DNA of 64,000 nucleotides from Planococcus salinarum. GTDB taxonomy: Bacteria; Bacillota; Bacilli; Bacillales_A; Planococcaceae. This document shows positions 48,089 to 60,548 of this stretch, piece after piece. Below the pieces are notes generated by a model. It worked only from the letters and a program-made list of their open reading frames with translations. It ran no database searches and was not told where the DNA came from. The stretch is from assembly GCF_007004625.1 (NCBI RefSeq), contig NZ_VIFV01000003.1, forward strand, positions 62,001 through 126,000, in the 5' to 3' direction. Each line of letters starts with the position of its first letter. Position 1 is the stretch's first letter. The translations under genes were made by a program, and so were the position numbers.

Positions 48089-49378
48089 TTGAGCGAAGCA
48101 GTATTAGATATACATGACAAACCGAAAACCGGCCAGTGGATTTCACTGAGCCTCCAGCATATGTTCGCCATGTTCGGCGCAACAATTCTCGTGCCGCAGC
48201 TGGTTGGGTTAAGCCCGGCGATCGCCTTATTGACAAGCGGTATCGCGACGATTATTTTCTTGTTGATCACCCAATTCAAAGTACCGGCATACCTGGGATC
48301 ATCATTCGCCTTTATCGTGCCGATACAGGTTGCGACATTATCAGGGGGTATCGGCTCCGCAATGATCGGCGCGATGTTCGTCTCTGCAGTATATGCCCTT
48401 GTATCACTGATCATCTGGAAAACAGGCTATCAATGGCTGATGAAAATTTTGCCGCCGATCGTAGTCGGCCCGGTCATCATCGTCATCGGATTGGCTTTGG
48501 CCGGGATAGCAGTCGATATGGCCATGACAATTCCTGCAGCTGCCGGCGGTTCGGAATACAGCCTGCTGCATTTTTCAGCAGCAATCGTCACCCTTTTGAC
48601 TGCCATCATCTGTACGATTTACTTTAAAAATATCATTTCACTGATGCCGATCCTAATCGGCCTGCTCGTCGGTTATGCCTACTCAGCAGCAATCGGCATC
48701 ATCGATTTTGCGGCAATCGGCGAAGCAAGCTGGTTTGCGATACCAGACTTTTTGATTCCCGGTGTGGATTATTCCTTCCAGGTCACTCCGACCCTGCTGT
48801 TCATCATGGTGCCGATTGCGATTGTCACCATCTCTGAACACATTGGGCATCAGTTGGTTCTCGGCAAGATCGTCGACCGGAATTACATAAAAGATCCGGG
48901 ATTGCACCGCTCGATTTTGGGCGATGGTCTTGGAACCTTTATATCTTCACTTATTGGGGGTCCTCCCAAAACGACATACGGGGAAAACATCGGAGTTCTG
49001 GCAATCACGCGGGTGTTCAGTGTTTACGTCATCTTCGGTGCAGCCGTCTTTGCCATCGTCTTCTCCTTCGCCGGGAAATTAATGGCGGCCATCGAAACGA
49101 TACCAACCGCGGTACTGGGCGGAATTTCGATCCTGCTGTTCGGAATCATCGCTTCATCGGGCCTGCGCATGCTGGTCGACAACAACATCGATTTCGGCAA
49201 CAAACGCAACCTGGTCATTTCATCTGTCATCCTTGTTATCGGAATTGGCGGAGCAAGACTTGAATTCAGTGAAACCTTTGTCATCGAAGGAATGGCGCTT
49301 GCGGCAATCATCGGGGTGCTACTCAACCTGGTGCTGCCGGGTCTGGAGAAAGAAGAACTTGACGACGGAACTGAATAA
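48089..49378 (+). CDS. pyrP: Uracil permease PyrP
   Basis: A 429-aa NCS2-family transporter with about 12-14 hydrophobic segments. Signature regions are SLQHMFAMFGATILVP near the N-terminus and TISEHIGHQLVLG with the QxxxT-like GGPPKTTYGENIGVLAITRV substrate motif. It imports uracil by proton symport. The start is TTG behind GACGGGGGAG. It begins only 26 bp after pyrR, so the intercistronic attenuator of B. subtilis is absent. Confidence 0.95.
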   Translation: MSEAVLDIHDKPKTGQWISLSLQHMFAMFGATILVPQLVGLSPAIALLTSGIATIIFLLITQFKVPAYLGSSFAFIVPIQVATLSGGIGSAMIGAMFVSAVYALVSLIIWKTGYQWLMKILPPIVVGPVIIVIGLALAGIAVDMAMTIPAAAGGSEYSLLHFSAAIVTLLTAIICTIYFKNIISLMPILIGLLVGYAYSAAIGIIDFAAIGEASWFAIPDFLIPGVDYSFQVTPTLLFIMVPIAIVTISEHIGHQLVLGKIVDRNYIKDPGLHRSILGDGLGTFISSLIGGPPKTTYGENIGVLAITRVFSVYVIFGAAVFAIVFSFAGKLMAAIETIPTAVLGGISILLFGIIASSGLRMLVDNNIDFGNKRNLVISSVILVIGIGGARLEFSETFVIEGMALAAIIGVLLNLVLPGLEKEELDDGTE

Positions 49379-49501
49379 CCACCTTTTAATGAATGTCCCG
49401 AGAGGCATGGAAAGGGTTGATAGATAAGGGCGAAGTCTGCCCTTGTTTCCTCACACCTTCCTGCCCTCAGGAAGGTGTTTTTTATGGGAGGAGACAAATA
49501 T
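49379..49501 (+). promoter_or_regulatory. PyrR-binding attenuator between pyrP and pyrB
   Basis: The PyrR loop ATGTCCCGAGAGGCAT lies at 49393-49408. The terminator is CACCTTCCTG-CCCT-CAGGAAGGTG + T6 (49454-49483). It is the second of two attenuators seen in this operon. Confidence 0.92.
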
Positions 49502-50410
49502 ATGCCAAATATTTTGACGATGGACAACTTATCAAACGACACCATCATGGGGTTGATCGAACGGGCGACAGCTTTTGAAAAAGGGGAGCAGCTTACACTC
49601 GGTGGCACGGTCATCAATCTGTTTTTCGAACCGAGCACCCGCACGAAAATGAGCTTTGAAATGGCGGAATATAAACTCGGCATAACTGCGCTGCCGTTTG
49701 AAACCGGCTTCTCCAGTGTCCTAAAAGGAGAAACGCTCTACGATACGGTAAAAACTTTGGAAGCAATTGGTGTGGATGCGATTGTCGTCCGCCATAGTGA
49801 AGAAGAATATTATCGTCAACTTGAAGGGATCAAATTGGCAGTAATCAACGGCGGCGATGGCTCTGGACAGCATCCGACACAATCGTTGCTGGACTTGTAT
49901 ACGATCTGGCAAGAGTTTGGCCGCTTTGAAGGCATCCATGTAACGATTGCCGGCGATATCGCCCATAGCCGCGTGGCAAAATCGAATGCCGCAGCTCTTG
50001 CCCAGTTGGGTGCTAAAGTAAAATTTGTTTGTCCCCCGGAATGGAGTGGCGATTTTGAAAGTTCAGAACAGCTGGATGATTATATAGAAACAACTGATGT
50101 TGTCATGATGCTCCGTGTGCAGCACGAACGGCACGCAGACAGTGAACTGCTGCGGGTTCAGCATAAACGCCATGCAATCAGTGAGCTGCTGACGAAGAAT
50201 CAATATCATGAGCGATATGGCCTAACCGTTGAGCGCGAAATGAAAATGAAGAGCTCGGCAATCATCATGCATCCGGCACCTATCAACAGAGGCGTCGAAA
50301 TTGCGGACAGCCTGATCGAATGTGAACGCTCACGAATCTTTAAACAAATGGCAAACGGAGTATTTATCCGCATGGCAGTTCTTGAATACGCAATGAAAGG
50401 GAGAGATTGA
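49502..50410 (+). CDS. pyrB: Aspartate carbamoyltransferase catalytic chain, with a tandem duplication in the aspartate-binding loop
   Basis: A 302-aa enzyme condensing carbamoyl phosphate and aspartate. The carbamoyl-phosphate loop is FFEPSTRTKMSFE, followed by GDGSGQHPTQSLLDLYT, GDIAHSRVAKSN and MHPAPINRGVEI. The loop normally reading RxQxERH once is present as two adjacent copies, RVQHERHADSELL (205-217) and RVQHKRHAISELL (218-230), encoded at 50114-50152 and 50153-50191 (30 of 39 bases identical). The Arg and Gln of the motif contact aspartate in E. coli ATCase. The frame is intact. The ATG at 49502 behind GGGAGGAG is preferred. Activity is assumed but the loop is unusual. Confidence 0.95.
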   Translation: MPNILTMDNLSNDTIMGLIERATAFEKGEQLTLGGTVINLFFEPSTRTKMSFEMAEYKLGITALPFETGFSSVLKGETLYDTVKTLEAIGVDAIVVRHSEEEYYRQLEGIKLAVINGGDGSGQHPTQSLLDLYTIWQEFGRFEGIHVTIAGDIAHSRVAKSNAAALAQLGAKVKFVCPPEWSGDFESSEQLDDYIETTDVVMMLRVQHERHADSELLRVQHKRHAISELLTKNQYHERYGLTVEREMKMKSSAIIMHPAPINRGVEIADSLIECERSRIFKQMANGVFIRMAVLEYAMKGRD

Positions 50411-50413
50411 GAT

Positions 50414-51694
50414 ATGAATTTATTCATCAGAAATGTAAACATGCTGCAGAACGGGGAATTGGCTCCGGTGAATATCCGCGTCACTGAAGGAAAGCTAGCC
50501 GAAATTGGAACAGAGCTTACCGCACACGGAGAAAAAGAAATAGACGGCAAAGGCCGAATGGTCGCACCAGGGTTTGTTGATGTCCATGTTCATTTGCGTG
50601 AACCGGGCGGCGAACAGAAAGAGACGATCGAGACAGGGACGAAATCGGCGGCAAGAGGCGGCTACACAACCATTTGCGCAATGCCAAATACGCGCCCTGT
50701 GCCGGACACGAAAGAAAACCTCCAGCACGTCAACGGCTTGATCGAAAAGAATGCGCACATCCGGGTTTTGCCGTATGCCTCCATCACGATACGAGAAGCA
50801 GGAAAAGAACGGACCAACTTAAAGGAACTGAAAGAAAACGGGGCATTCGCGTTCACTGATGATGGCGTCGGGATACAGGAAGCGGGCATGATGTTCGAAG
50901 CGATGAAGGATGCCGCTGCCATCGACATGGCGATTGTGGCGCATTGCGAAGACAACAGTCTGATCTACGGGGGCGTGATGCATGACGGTAAGCGCAGCCG
51001 TGAGCTTGGCTTAAAAGGCATACCTGCTATTGCGGAGTCGGTCCATATCGCACGCGACATTCTGCTGGCCGAAGCGGCAGGCGCGCATTACCACGTTTGC
51101 CACGTGTCGACAAAAGAATCGGTGCGTGTCATACGGGATGCGAAACGAGCAGGTGTGAGGGTGACGGCGGAAGTAACGCCACATCATTTATTGCTGACGG
51201 AAGAAGACATTCCTGGTGATGACGCCAATTACAAAATGAATCCGCCGCTTCGCTCGACAGAAGATTACGATGCGCTGCACGAAGGGCTGCTTGATGGCAC
51301 GCTCGATTTTATTGCAACAGACCACGCACCGCATACTGCTGAAGAAAAAGCGAACGGCATGGATAAAGCGATGTTCGGAATCGTCGGCTTTGAAACAGCG
51401 TTTCCACTGCTGCACACAAAATTTGTCGAAACAGGGATGTGGTCGCTGGAGCAATTGATCGACTGGATGACAAAAAAACCGGCACAAGTGTTTGGTTTGC
51501 CATACGGTACGCTTGAAAAAGGGCAACCAGCGGATCTGGTGCTGCTCGACCTTGAAAAAGAACAGGCAATCGATGTGGCAACATTTGCATCGAAAGGGAA
51601 AAACACACCGTTTGGCGGCTGGAAATGTAAAGGGTGGCCGGTAATGACAGTGTTCGGTGGAGAAATCGTTTGGCAGGAGGAGGCTCATCAATGA
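50414..51694 (+). CDS. pyrC: Dihydroorotase PyrC
   Basis: The 426-aa class I amidohydrolase closes carbamoyl aspartate to dihydroorotate. Metal ligands are in [11 protein letters not shown], and later histidines in [16 protein letters not shown] and TDHAPH. The C-terminus carries the usual [12 protein letters not shown]. It overlaps carA by 4 bp. Three bases separate it from pyrB. Confidence 0.97.
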   Translation: MNLFIRNVNMLQNGELAPVNIRVTEGKLAEIGTELTAHGEKEIDGKGRMVAPGFVDVHVHLREPGGEQKETIETGTKSAARGGYTTICAMPNTRPVPDTKENLQHVNGLIEKNAHIRVLPYASITIREAGKERTNLKELKENGAFAFTDDGVGIQEAGMMFEAMKDAAAIDMAIVAHCEDNSLIYGGVMHDGKRSRELGLKGIPAIAESVHIARDILLAEAAGAHYHVCHVSTKESVRVIRDAKRAGVRVTAEVTPHHLLLTEEDIPGDDANYKMNPPLRSTEDYDALHEGLLDGTLDFIATDHAPHTAEEKANGMDKAMFGIVGFETAFPLLHTKFVETGMWSLEQLIDWMTKKPAQVFGLPYGTLEKGQPADLVLLDLEKEQAIDVATFASKGKNTPFGGWKCKGWPVMTVFGGEIVWQEEAHQ

Positions 51695-52785
51695 AACGTT
51701 ATTTAATCTTAGAAGATGGCACGGTATTTGAAGGGACAGCTTTTGGAAGTGAGGATGCGTCTGTTGGGGAAATCGTTTTCAACACAAGCATGACTGGTTA
51801 CCAGGAAATCTTATCGGACCCATCGTATTGCGGACAGATCGTCACGATGACATATCCGTTGATCGGCAACTACGGCATCAACAGCGATGATTTTGAATCG
51901 ATCGAACCCGCAGTCAAAGGTATGGTAGTGCGGGAACTGGCTGAGTATCCGTCAAACTTCAGAAACAAATCGACGCTGTGCGAATTATTCAAGACAAAAG
52001 ACATTCCAGGCATCACAGGTATCGATACGCGCAAACTGACACGTCTCATCCGTTCAAAAGGCGCGATCAAAGGCATCCTGACAGCAGCGGGGGAAGAAGT
52101 TGATATCAACGATGTTGTGAGTAAGCTTAAAGAAACGCCATTGCAGACGGACCAGGTCGCACAAGTTTCCACCGCCCGCCCTTATCCGAGTCCTGGACGC
52201 GGCAAACGCGTCGTCTTAATCGATTACGGCATGAAGCACGGCATTCTGCGTGAACTCAATAACCGTGATTGCGACGTCATCGTCGTTCCGTATAACACGA
52301 GCTCACAGGATATTCTTGCCTGGGGACCGGACGGTGTCATGCTGTCAAACGGCCCCGGAGATCCGAAAGACGTGGAAGAATGCGTCGAAGTGGTCGGTGA
52401 ACTGCTCGGGCAGGTTCCGGTGTTCGGAATTTGCCTCGGCCACCAATTGTTCGCCCGGGCTTGCGGAGCAGATACGTTCAAACTGAAATTCGGGCATCGC
52501 GGCGGCAACCATCCGGTACGCAACCTGGAAACCGGCAAAATCGAAATCACTTCACAGAACCACGGCTACGCCGTTAATGAAGATACATTGCAGGGAACAC
52601 GGTTGAAAGTGACACACCAGGCGTTGAATGATGGCACAAACGAAGGCCTCACTCACTTGGACTATCCGGCTTTCACTGTGCAATACCATCCGGAATCGTC
52701 ACCGGGACCAGAAGATTCCAATTACTTGTTTGACCGTTTTATCGACATGATGAGTGCAAATCGAAAGGAGCAGCAATATGCCTAA
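51691..52785 (+). CDS. pyrAA: Carbamoyl phosphate synthase small chain (glutaminase)
   Basis: A 364-aa subunit with an N-terminal CPSase domain and a C-terminal class I glutamine amidotransferase. The nucleophile is C248 in FGICLGHQL; the His-Glu pair is in [13 protein letters not shown]. It supplies ammonia to the large chain. The ATG at 51691 follows AGGAGGAGG and overlaps the pyrC stop. It overlaps pyrAB by 8 bp. Confidence 0.97.
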   Translation: MKRYLILEDGTVFEGTAFGSEDASVGEIVFNTSMTGYQEILSDPSYCGQIVTMTYPLIGNYGINSDDFESIEPAVKGMVVRELAEYPSNFRNKSTLCELFKTKDIPGITGIDTRKLTRLIRSKGAIKGILTAAGEEVDINDVVSKLKETPLQTDQVAQVSTARPYPSPGRGKRVVLIDYGMKHGILRELNNRDCDVIVVPYNTSSQDILAWGPDGVMLSNGPGDPKDVEECVEVVGELLGQVPVFGICLGHQLFARACGADTFKLKFGHRGGNHPVRNLETGKIEITSQNHGYAVNEDTLQGTRLKVTHQALNDGTNEGLTHLDYPAFTVQYHPESSPGPEDSNYLFDRFIDMMSANRKEQQYA

Positions 52786-55700
52786 AAGACAAGACATCCA
52801 AAGTATCCTCGTAATCGGGTCCGGCCCGATCGTTATCGGACAAGCTGCAGAATTTGACTATGCCGGCACACAGGCTTGCCTCGCGTTAAGAGAAGAAGGC
52901 TACCGTGTTATTCTGATCAACTCGAATCCGGCCACCATCATGACGGACACGGAAATCGCAGACAAGGTTTATATCGAACCGATTACCCTTGAATTTGTCA
53001 GCCGCATCCTGCGCAAAGAGCGCCCAGATGCAGTTCTGGCTACGCTTGGCGGCCAAACAGGGTTGAATATGGCAATTGAACTCGACGAATCGGGCATCCT
53101 CGACGAACTCGGAATCGAAATTCTCGGCACAAAACTGGAAGCGATCCACAAAGCGGAAGACCGCGACCTGTTCCGTACGCTGATGAATGAACTTGGTGAA
53201 CCTGTTCCGGATTCCGATATTATCCATAACCTGGATGAAGCGAAAGCATTCGTGGAACGCATCGGCTATCCGGTCATCGTACGCCCTGCATTCACGATGG
53301 GCGGAACGGGCGGAGGAATCTGCCACAACGACGCACAACTGAAAGAAATCGTCTCAAGCGGTTTGAAATACAGCCCCGTGACACAATGTCTCCTTGAAAA
53401 ATCGATCGCAGGATTCAAGGAAATCGAATACGAAGTAATGCGCGACGCCAACGACACGGCGATTGTGGTCTGCAATATGGAAAATATCGATCCAGTCGGC
53501 ATCCATACGGGCGACTCCATTGTTGTGGCACCGAGCCAAACTTTGTCTGACCGCGAGTACCAGATGCTGCGCAATGTGTCCCTGAAAATTATCCGCGCTC
53601 TTAAAATCGAAGGAGGCTGCAACGTGCAGCTGGCGCTTGATCCGGACAGCTTCAATTACTTCATTATCGAAGTGAATCCGCGCGTCAGCCGTTCATCGGC
53701 ACTTGCTTCCAAAGCGACGGGCTACCCGATCGCCAAACTGGCAGCGAAAATTGCCGTAGGTCTGACACTGGACGAAATGATGAATCCGGTAACGGGTCGC
53801 ACCTATGCTGCGTTTGAACCGGCACTCGATTATGTGGTGACGAAAATTCCACGCTGGCCGTTCGATAAATTCGAAGCAGCAAAACGCAACCTCGGCACAC
53901 AGATGAAAGCCACAGGCGAAGTCATGGCAATGGGCCGGACGTTCGAAGAGTCGATCCTGAAAGCGGTGCGTTCGCTTGAGACCGGACAATTCCATCTGGA
54001 GTTGAAAAATGCCGATGCCATGAGCGACGAATGGATTGAAAAACGAATCCGTCGTGCAGGAGATGAGCGCTTGTTCTTCATTGGCGAAGCGCTGCGCCGC
54101 GGTGTCACGATCGAAACGATTCACGACTGGAGCCAGATTGACTTGTTCTTCCTGATGAAATTCCAGAATATTGTCCAGTACGAAGCGGTTTTGGCTGATA
54201 ATATATACGATTTTGACACAGCGAAAAAAGCGAAGCGTTTAGGCTTTGCTGACCGCACGATTGCGAAATTGTGGAACACAACGGAACAGCAGGTTTATAA
54301 CTGGCGCAAAGAACATAAATTGATGCCGGTCTATAAAATGGTAGATACTTGCGCGGCGGAGTTTGAATCGGAAACCCCTTATTTCTACGGAACTTATGAA
54401 GATGAAAACGAGTCGGTCCGGACAGACAAAGAGAGCGTCATCGTTCTGGGATCGGGTCCGATCCGCATCGGACAGGGTGTGGAATTCGATTATGCCACCG
54501 TCCATTCGGTTTGGGCCATCCAGGAAGCTGGCTACGAGGCGATAATCATCAACAACAACCCGGAAACGGTCAGTACCGACTTCTCGATTTCGGACAAACT
54601 GTATTTCGAACCACTGACAATTGAAGACGTTATGCACATCGTCGACCTGGAACAGCCGAAAGGCGTAGTGGTGCAGTTTGGCGGCCAGACAGCCATCAAC
54701 CTGGCCGACAAGCTGGAACAGAATGGCGTGAAAATCCTTGGGACAACACTTGAAGATACCGACCGTGCGGAAAACCGCAATAAATTCGAGGCAGCACTCA
54801 ATAAAATCGGCATCCCGCAGCCACTCGGCAAAACGGCTGTTTCCAAAGAAGAAGCGGTTGTGATTGCCAATAACATCGGCTATCCGGTATTGGTGCGACC
54901 TTCCTATGTTCTCGGTGGACGCGCAATGGAAATCGTCTACAACGAGCAGGACTTGAACTATTACATGGAACACGCTGTGGAGGCGAGCCCGGAGCACCCA
55001 GTGCTGGTCGACCGCTACCTCACAGGAATCGAAGTGGAAGTGGATGCCATTTCAGACGGTGAAAACGTGCTGATTCCAGGCATCATGGAACATATCGAAC
55101 GCGCAGGAGTGCATTCCGGTGACTCGATCGCAGTTTACCCGACGCAGAATCTTTCACAGGAACTGATTGATACGCTGGTCGATTATACGACGCGCCTTGC
55201 CAAAGGTTTCAATATCATCGGCTTGCTGAATATCCAGTATGTAGTTTCAAAAGGCGATATTTTCGTCATCGAAGTCAATCCGCGCTCCAGCAGAACAGTA
55301 CCTTTCATGAGTAAAATCATGTCGATTCCGATGGCAAATATCGCAACCAAAGCGATACTCGGCCAAAGCATCATTGACCAGGGATATACACCGGGACTCG
55401 TGCCGAAAGTCAAAGGCGTTTATGTCAAAGTCCCAGTATTTTCATTTGCGAAGCTGCGCCGTGTCGACATTACGCTCGGACCGGAAATGAAATCGACCGG
55501 AGAGGTCATGGGCAAAGATATGACCTTGGAAAAAGCGCTTTACAAAGGGCTCGCTGCAGCCGGAATGGAAATCAAAGATCACGGCACGGTATTGCTGACG
55601 GTGGCGGACAAAGACAAAACAGAAGCGGTAGGCCTTGCAAAACGATTCAAATCAATCGGCTACCAGATCATGGCGACAGGCGGAACAGCAGCGGCTTTCG

Positions 55701-55962
55701 AAGAAGCGGGAATTGCAGTTGCGCCAATCGGTAAAATAGGGGCGGAAGGCAGAACCTTGCTTGATGTGATCCAAAGCGGAGATGCCCAAATCGTCATCAA
55801 CACGCTGACAAAAGGCAAACAGCCGGAACGCGACGGTTTCCGCATACGCCGCGAATCGGTGGAAAATGGTGTTCCTTGCCTGACTTCACTTGACACCGCT
55901 GCGGCGATGCTGCGGGTTATTGAATCGATGACATTTTCTGCAGAAGAAATGGGGGCTGGCAG

Positions 55963-55966
<4 letters not shown>
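52778..55966 (+). CDS. pyrAB: Carbamoyl phosphate synthase large chain
   Basis: A 1062-aa protein built from two homologous ATP-grasp halves. Half one starts [21 protein letters not shown] and half two [20 protein letters not shown] (about residue 557). Ligand blocks are [24 protein letters not shown] and [18 protein letters not shown]-terminal MGS-like allosteric domain (about 930-1050, [16 protein letters not shown]) binds UMP/PRPP-type effectors. Its end overlaps pyrK by 4 bp. Confidence 0.98.
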
Positions 55967-58326
<2,360 letters not shown>

Positions 58327-58330
<4 letters not shown>

Positions 58331-58959
58331 TGAAAAGAGCAACAGCTAAGCATTTATTGGACATCGGAGCAGTCCAATTGCGCCCAGAGGATCCATTCAC
58401 ATGGGCATCGGGAGTAAAATCACCGATCTACTGCGACAACCGCCTGACGATGTCGTATCCGACAGTGCGCAAGGAAATCGCCAAAGGGTTGGCAGACACG
58501 ATTAAGGAATTCTATCCGCAATGCGAAGTCGTGGCTGGCACAGCGACAGCAGGTATTCCGCACGCTGCATGGGTCAGTGATCTGTTGGAAATGCCGATGG
58601 TCTATGTGAGGTCCAAGCCGAAAGAACATGGTCAGGGCAATATGGTCGAAGGCAAAGTGGAACCCGGCAAAAAAGTCGTGGTGGTGGAAGATCTGATTTC
58701 AAAAGGCGGTTCGGTGATCCAGGCGGCACAAGGCTTGCAGCAGGCAGGATTCGAAGTACTCGGCATCGTCGCGATCTTTACATACGACTTACCGCAATCG
58801 GTCGAAGCCATTGAAGAGGCAGGTTTTACATTCCACACGCTGACTGATTTTCCGGCGCTTGTCGAAGAAGCGGCAAGTACGGGAGAGATCGAGCAGAACG
58901 ATCTACCGATGCTCGAAGAGTGGCACGAACAATTGAAAGCTGGAACATTGAAGAGCTGA
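58327..58959 (+). CDS. pyrE: Orotate phosphoribosyltransferase PyrE
   Basis: A 210-aa PRTase. The PRPP motif is [35 protein letters not shown]-like sequence ([19 protein letters not shown]) binds orotate. Last gene of the operon; its stop codon lies inside the terminator stem. A second ATG at 58330 is equally possible as the start. Confidence 0.97.
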
Positions 58960-58979
58960 TCTTAGGGTCGGCTTTTTTT
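58954..58979 (+). terminator. Terminator of the pyr operon
   Basis: AGCTGATC-TTAG-GGTCGGCT (two G-T pairs) with T7. It overlaps the pyrE stop codon. Confidence 0.85.
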
Positions 58980-59045
58980 ATCGAAGCATTCGTTTAAGTT
59001 TAAAATACTGAATTTAATGGCAGGATTATTTAACATTCTTCTTTT

Positions 59046-59178
59046 AACTGTTCGTAAAAGTGTATGCAATTTCACGAACGTTCGTAAAATCGTTTGATAC
59101 GTTTACGAACGCTCTTTAGGGTCATTTTCAGCCCTTTTCAAAGCGTTCGTAAAAGTGTACTTTTACGAACGCTTTTTA
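59046..59178. repeat. Cluster of TTCGTAAA/TTTACGAA palindromes with one perfect hairpin
   Basis: TTCGTAAAA-type and TTTACGAA-type half-sites recur: GTTCGTAAAAGTG...CACGAAC, ACGAACGTTCGT, TTTACGAACGC. At 59141-59174, AAGCGTTCGTAAAAGT/ACTTTTACGAACGCTT forms a perfect palindrome with a 2-nt centre, followed by TTTATT. It could end transcription or be a repeat-protein or regulator binding site. The surrounding 58980-59386 gap has no credible gene apart from the small ORF at 59310. Confidence 0.75.
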
Positions 59179-59309
59179 TTCAATTTATTATTAACGTTAA
59201 TCTCAGCTATTTAATCGTGGTAATTATTGTTAAAATTGATGTAACGAAATTTTTAGAATCTCTTTTAAAATCTGATGGCTGTGCTATTCAATTGAAAGGG
59301 TGATGTCTT

Positions 59310-59390
59310 ATGAAAATAAAATGTATCGGTAGAACCCAGGTCTCATTTATTTTGGAAGGAAAACGAATTCTTAAGGAGATGTTCCATTGA
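59310..59390 (+). CDS. Possible 26-aa leader ORF ahead of the GNAT gene
   Basis: ATG at 59310 behind GAAAGGGTGATG; 26 codons ending in TGA at 59388-59390, which overlaps the TTG start of the acetyltransferase gene (TTGA). The product is basic (MKIKCIGRTQVSF...KEMFH) and matches nothing I recognise. The overlap suggests translational coupling, but such a short ORF could be chance. Confidence 0.3.
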   Translation: MKIKCIGRTQVSFILEGKRILKEMFH

Positions 59391-59956
59391 TTTTAAGTGC
59401 AGGAAGATTTGATGTGGCTTCAGAAACAGAAAGATTGATTATACGGCCGTTACGGAAACAGGATTACCAAGAATGGCTAAGTGGATTTGAACTGCGAGAT
59501 CGTTCCCAATACAGGCATGATCCTGGGAAAATGGACATGAGTGAATGCACACAGGACTGGTTTGAAGACTTGGTGAATAAACATCAGGAATTAGCCATAA
59601 ATGATAGTGCGCACGTTTTTGGCATTTTTCGAAAAGAAGATGGAAAGCATTTAGGAATGGTTGATTTTTCAACCCTGGCCAGAAGCAGCTTTCAGTGGGG
59701 GAGAATCGGTTATACGATACACAATCAATACTGGAAAAAAGGGTATGGCAAAGAAGCCGTAAAAGAAGCGCTGCATCTGGCTTTTATCCACCTAGGATTT
59801 CACCGGATAGAAGCGCATATCAATCTGGATAATCTGCCGTCCATGAATTTGGCAGAGAGCGCAGGGATGAAATTTGAATGCAAAAGGGAGGGTTTTCTCT
59901 TTGAGAACGAAGAGTGGACGGATCACTTGGTCTATTTTGTGAATGCGGAGAGATAA
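59387..59956 (+). CDS. GNAT family N-acetyltransferase (RimJ/RimL type)
   Basis: A 189-aa acetyltransferase. TERLIIRPLRKQDYQEWLSGF opens the domain; the acetyl-CoA-binding strand and loop are GRIGYTIHNQYWKKGYGKEAVKEALHLAF; HRIEAHINLDNLPSMNLAESAGMKFE is the typical end. RimJ/RimL-like members acetylate protein N-termini, antibiotics or small amines; the substrate is unknown. The start is TTG at 59387 behind AAGGAG. First gene of the accessory stretch. Confidence 0.88.
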   Translation: MILSAGRFDVASETERLIIRPLRKQDYQEWLSGFELRDRSQYRHDPGKMDMSECTQDWFEDLVNKHQELAINDSAHVFGIFRKEDGKHLGMVDFSTLARSSFQWGRIGYTIHNQYWKKGYGKEAVKEALHLAFIHLGFHRIEAHINLDNLPSMNLAESAGMKFECKREGFLFENEEWTDHLVYFVNAER

Positions 59957-60042
59957 CTTCTTCTACTGTTAGGAGCGTAGCCAGAGATCATTCAGTAGCT
60001 GGAATTTATAGCTGAAGGATCAGTAAGAAATTTGAGAAAGCG

Positions 60043-60072
60043 AATGTAACTTAAGTGCAGTTAAATTACATT
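60043..60072. repeat. Palindrome copy 1 (AATGTAACTTAA type)
   Basis: AATGTAACTTAA / TTAAATTACATT with a 6-nt loop, 86 bp after the GNAT gene. Imperfect member of a three-copy family (next at 60407 and 61034). Confidence 0.75.
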
Positions 60073-60103
60073 TAAATTGCTATAAAAAACAAGGAGGAAG
60101 AAA

Positions 60104-60373
60104 ATGAAAAACAGTTCATCATTAATTATTGGTCTTGCAATTATAATAGGATTTGCAATTTTAGGGTTTTCTTTAGTAACGGCATTAGGAGAAAAAGATT
60201 CCGAAGCAGTTAGCACTAATACTGAACATAGGTATGAATTAATCCCTGCAAATGAAAATAATCTCATCATTTTTGATAAAGAATCAGGTCAGTATTGGAA
60301 TAAATTCATACCAGTTGATGAAGGACCAACAACTTGGGAAAAAGGAGATTCTCCAATAAAAAATAATGAGTAG
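60104..60373 (+). CDS. Small membrane-anchored hypothetical protein
   Basis: An 89-aa protein with one N-terminal hydrophobic helix (about 7-25, LIIGLAIIIGFAILGFSLV) and an extracytoplasmic part containing NNLIIFDKESGQYWNKFIPVDEGPTTWEK. The IFDKESGQYW pattern recalls small Bacillales secreted proteins of unknown function; I cannot name the family. Ribosome site AAGGAGGAAG. Bracketed by the palindromes at 60043 and 60407. Confidence 0.7.
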   Translation: MKNSSSLIIGLAIIIGFAILGFSLVTALGEKDSEAVSTNTEHRYELIPANENNLIIFDKESGQYWNKFIPVDEGPTTWEKGDSPIKNNE

Positions 60374-60406
60374 TAACCAATGATAGTAAGATCAGCAAAT
60401 ACAATC

Positions 60407-60440
60407 TGAATGTAACTTATTGTGAATTAAGTTACATTCA
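60407..60440. repeat. Palindrome copy 2
   Basis: TGAATGTAACTTA and TAAGTTACATTCA, perfect 13-bp arms, 8-nt loop, followed by AAAAACC rather than a T run. 33 bp after the small membrane protein gene. Confidence 0.85.
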
Positions 60441-60548
60441 AAAACCTTATTCTAAAGGAATTTAAAGAGTAGTATCCTAGAGATATTATTTCCAAAATAC
60501 TTTCTAAAATAAATGAAGTAGGAGGAGGAAAATATAGATATTGGACCA

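Noticed and set aside
59075-59090. LexA/SOS box at ACGAACGTTCGT
   Set aside because: The Gram-positive box needs CGAAC-N4-GTTCG; here the half-sites are fused without a spacer.
59094-59303. 69-aa plus-strand ORF after pyrE
   Set aside because: It is built from the TTCGTAAA palindromes and has no ribosome site; composition is not protein-like.
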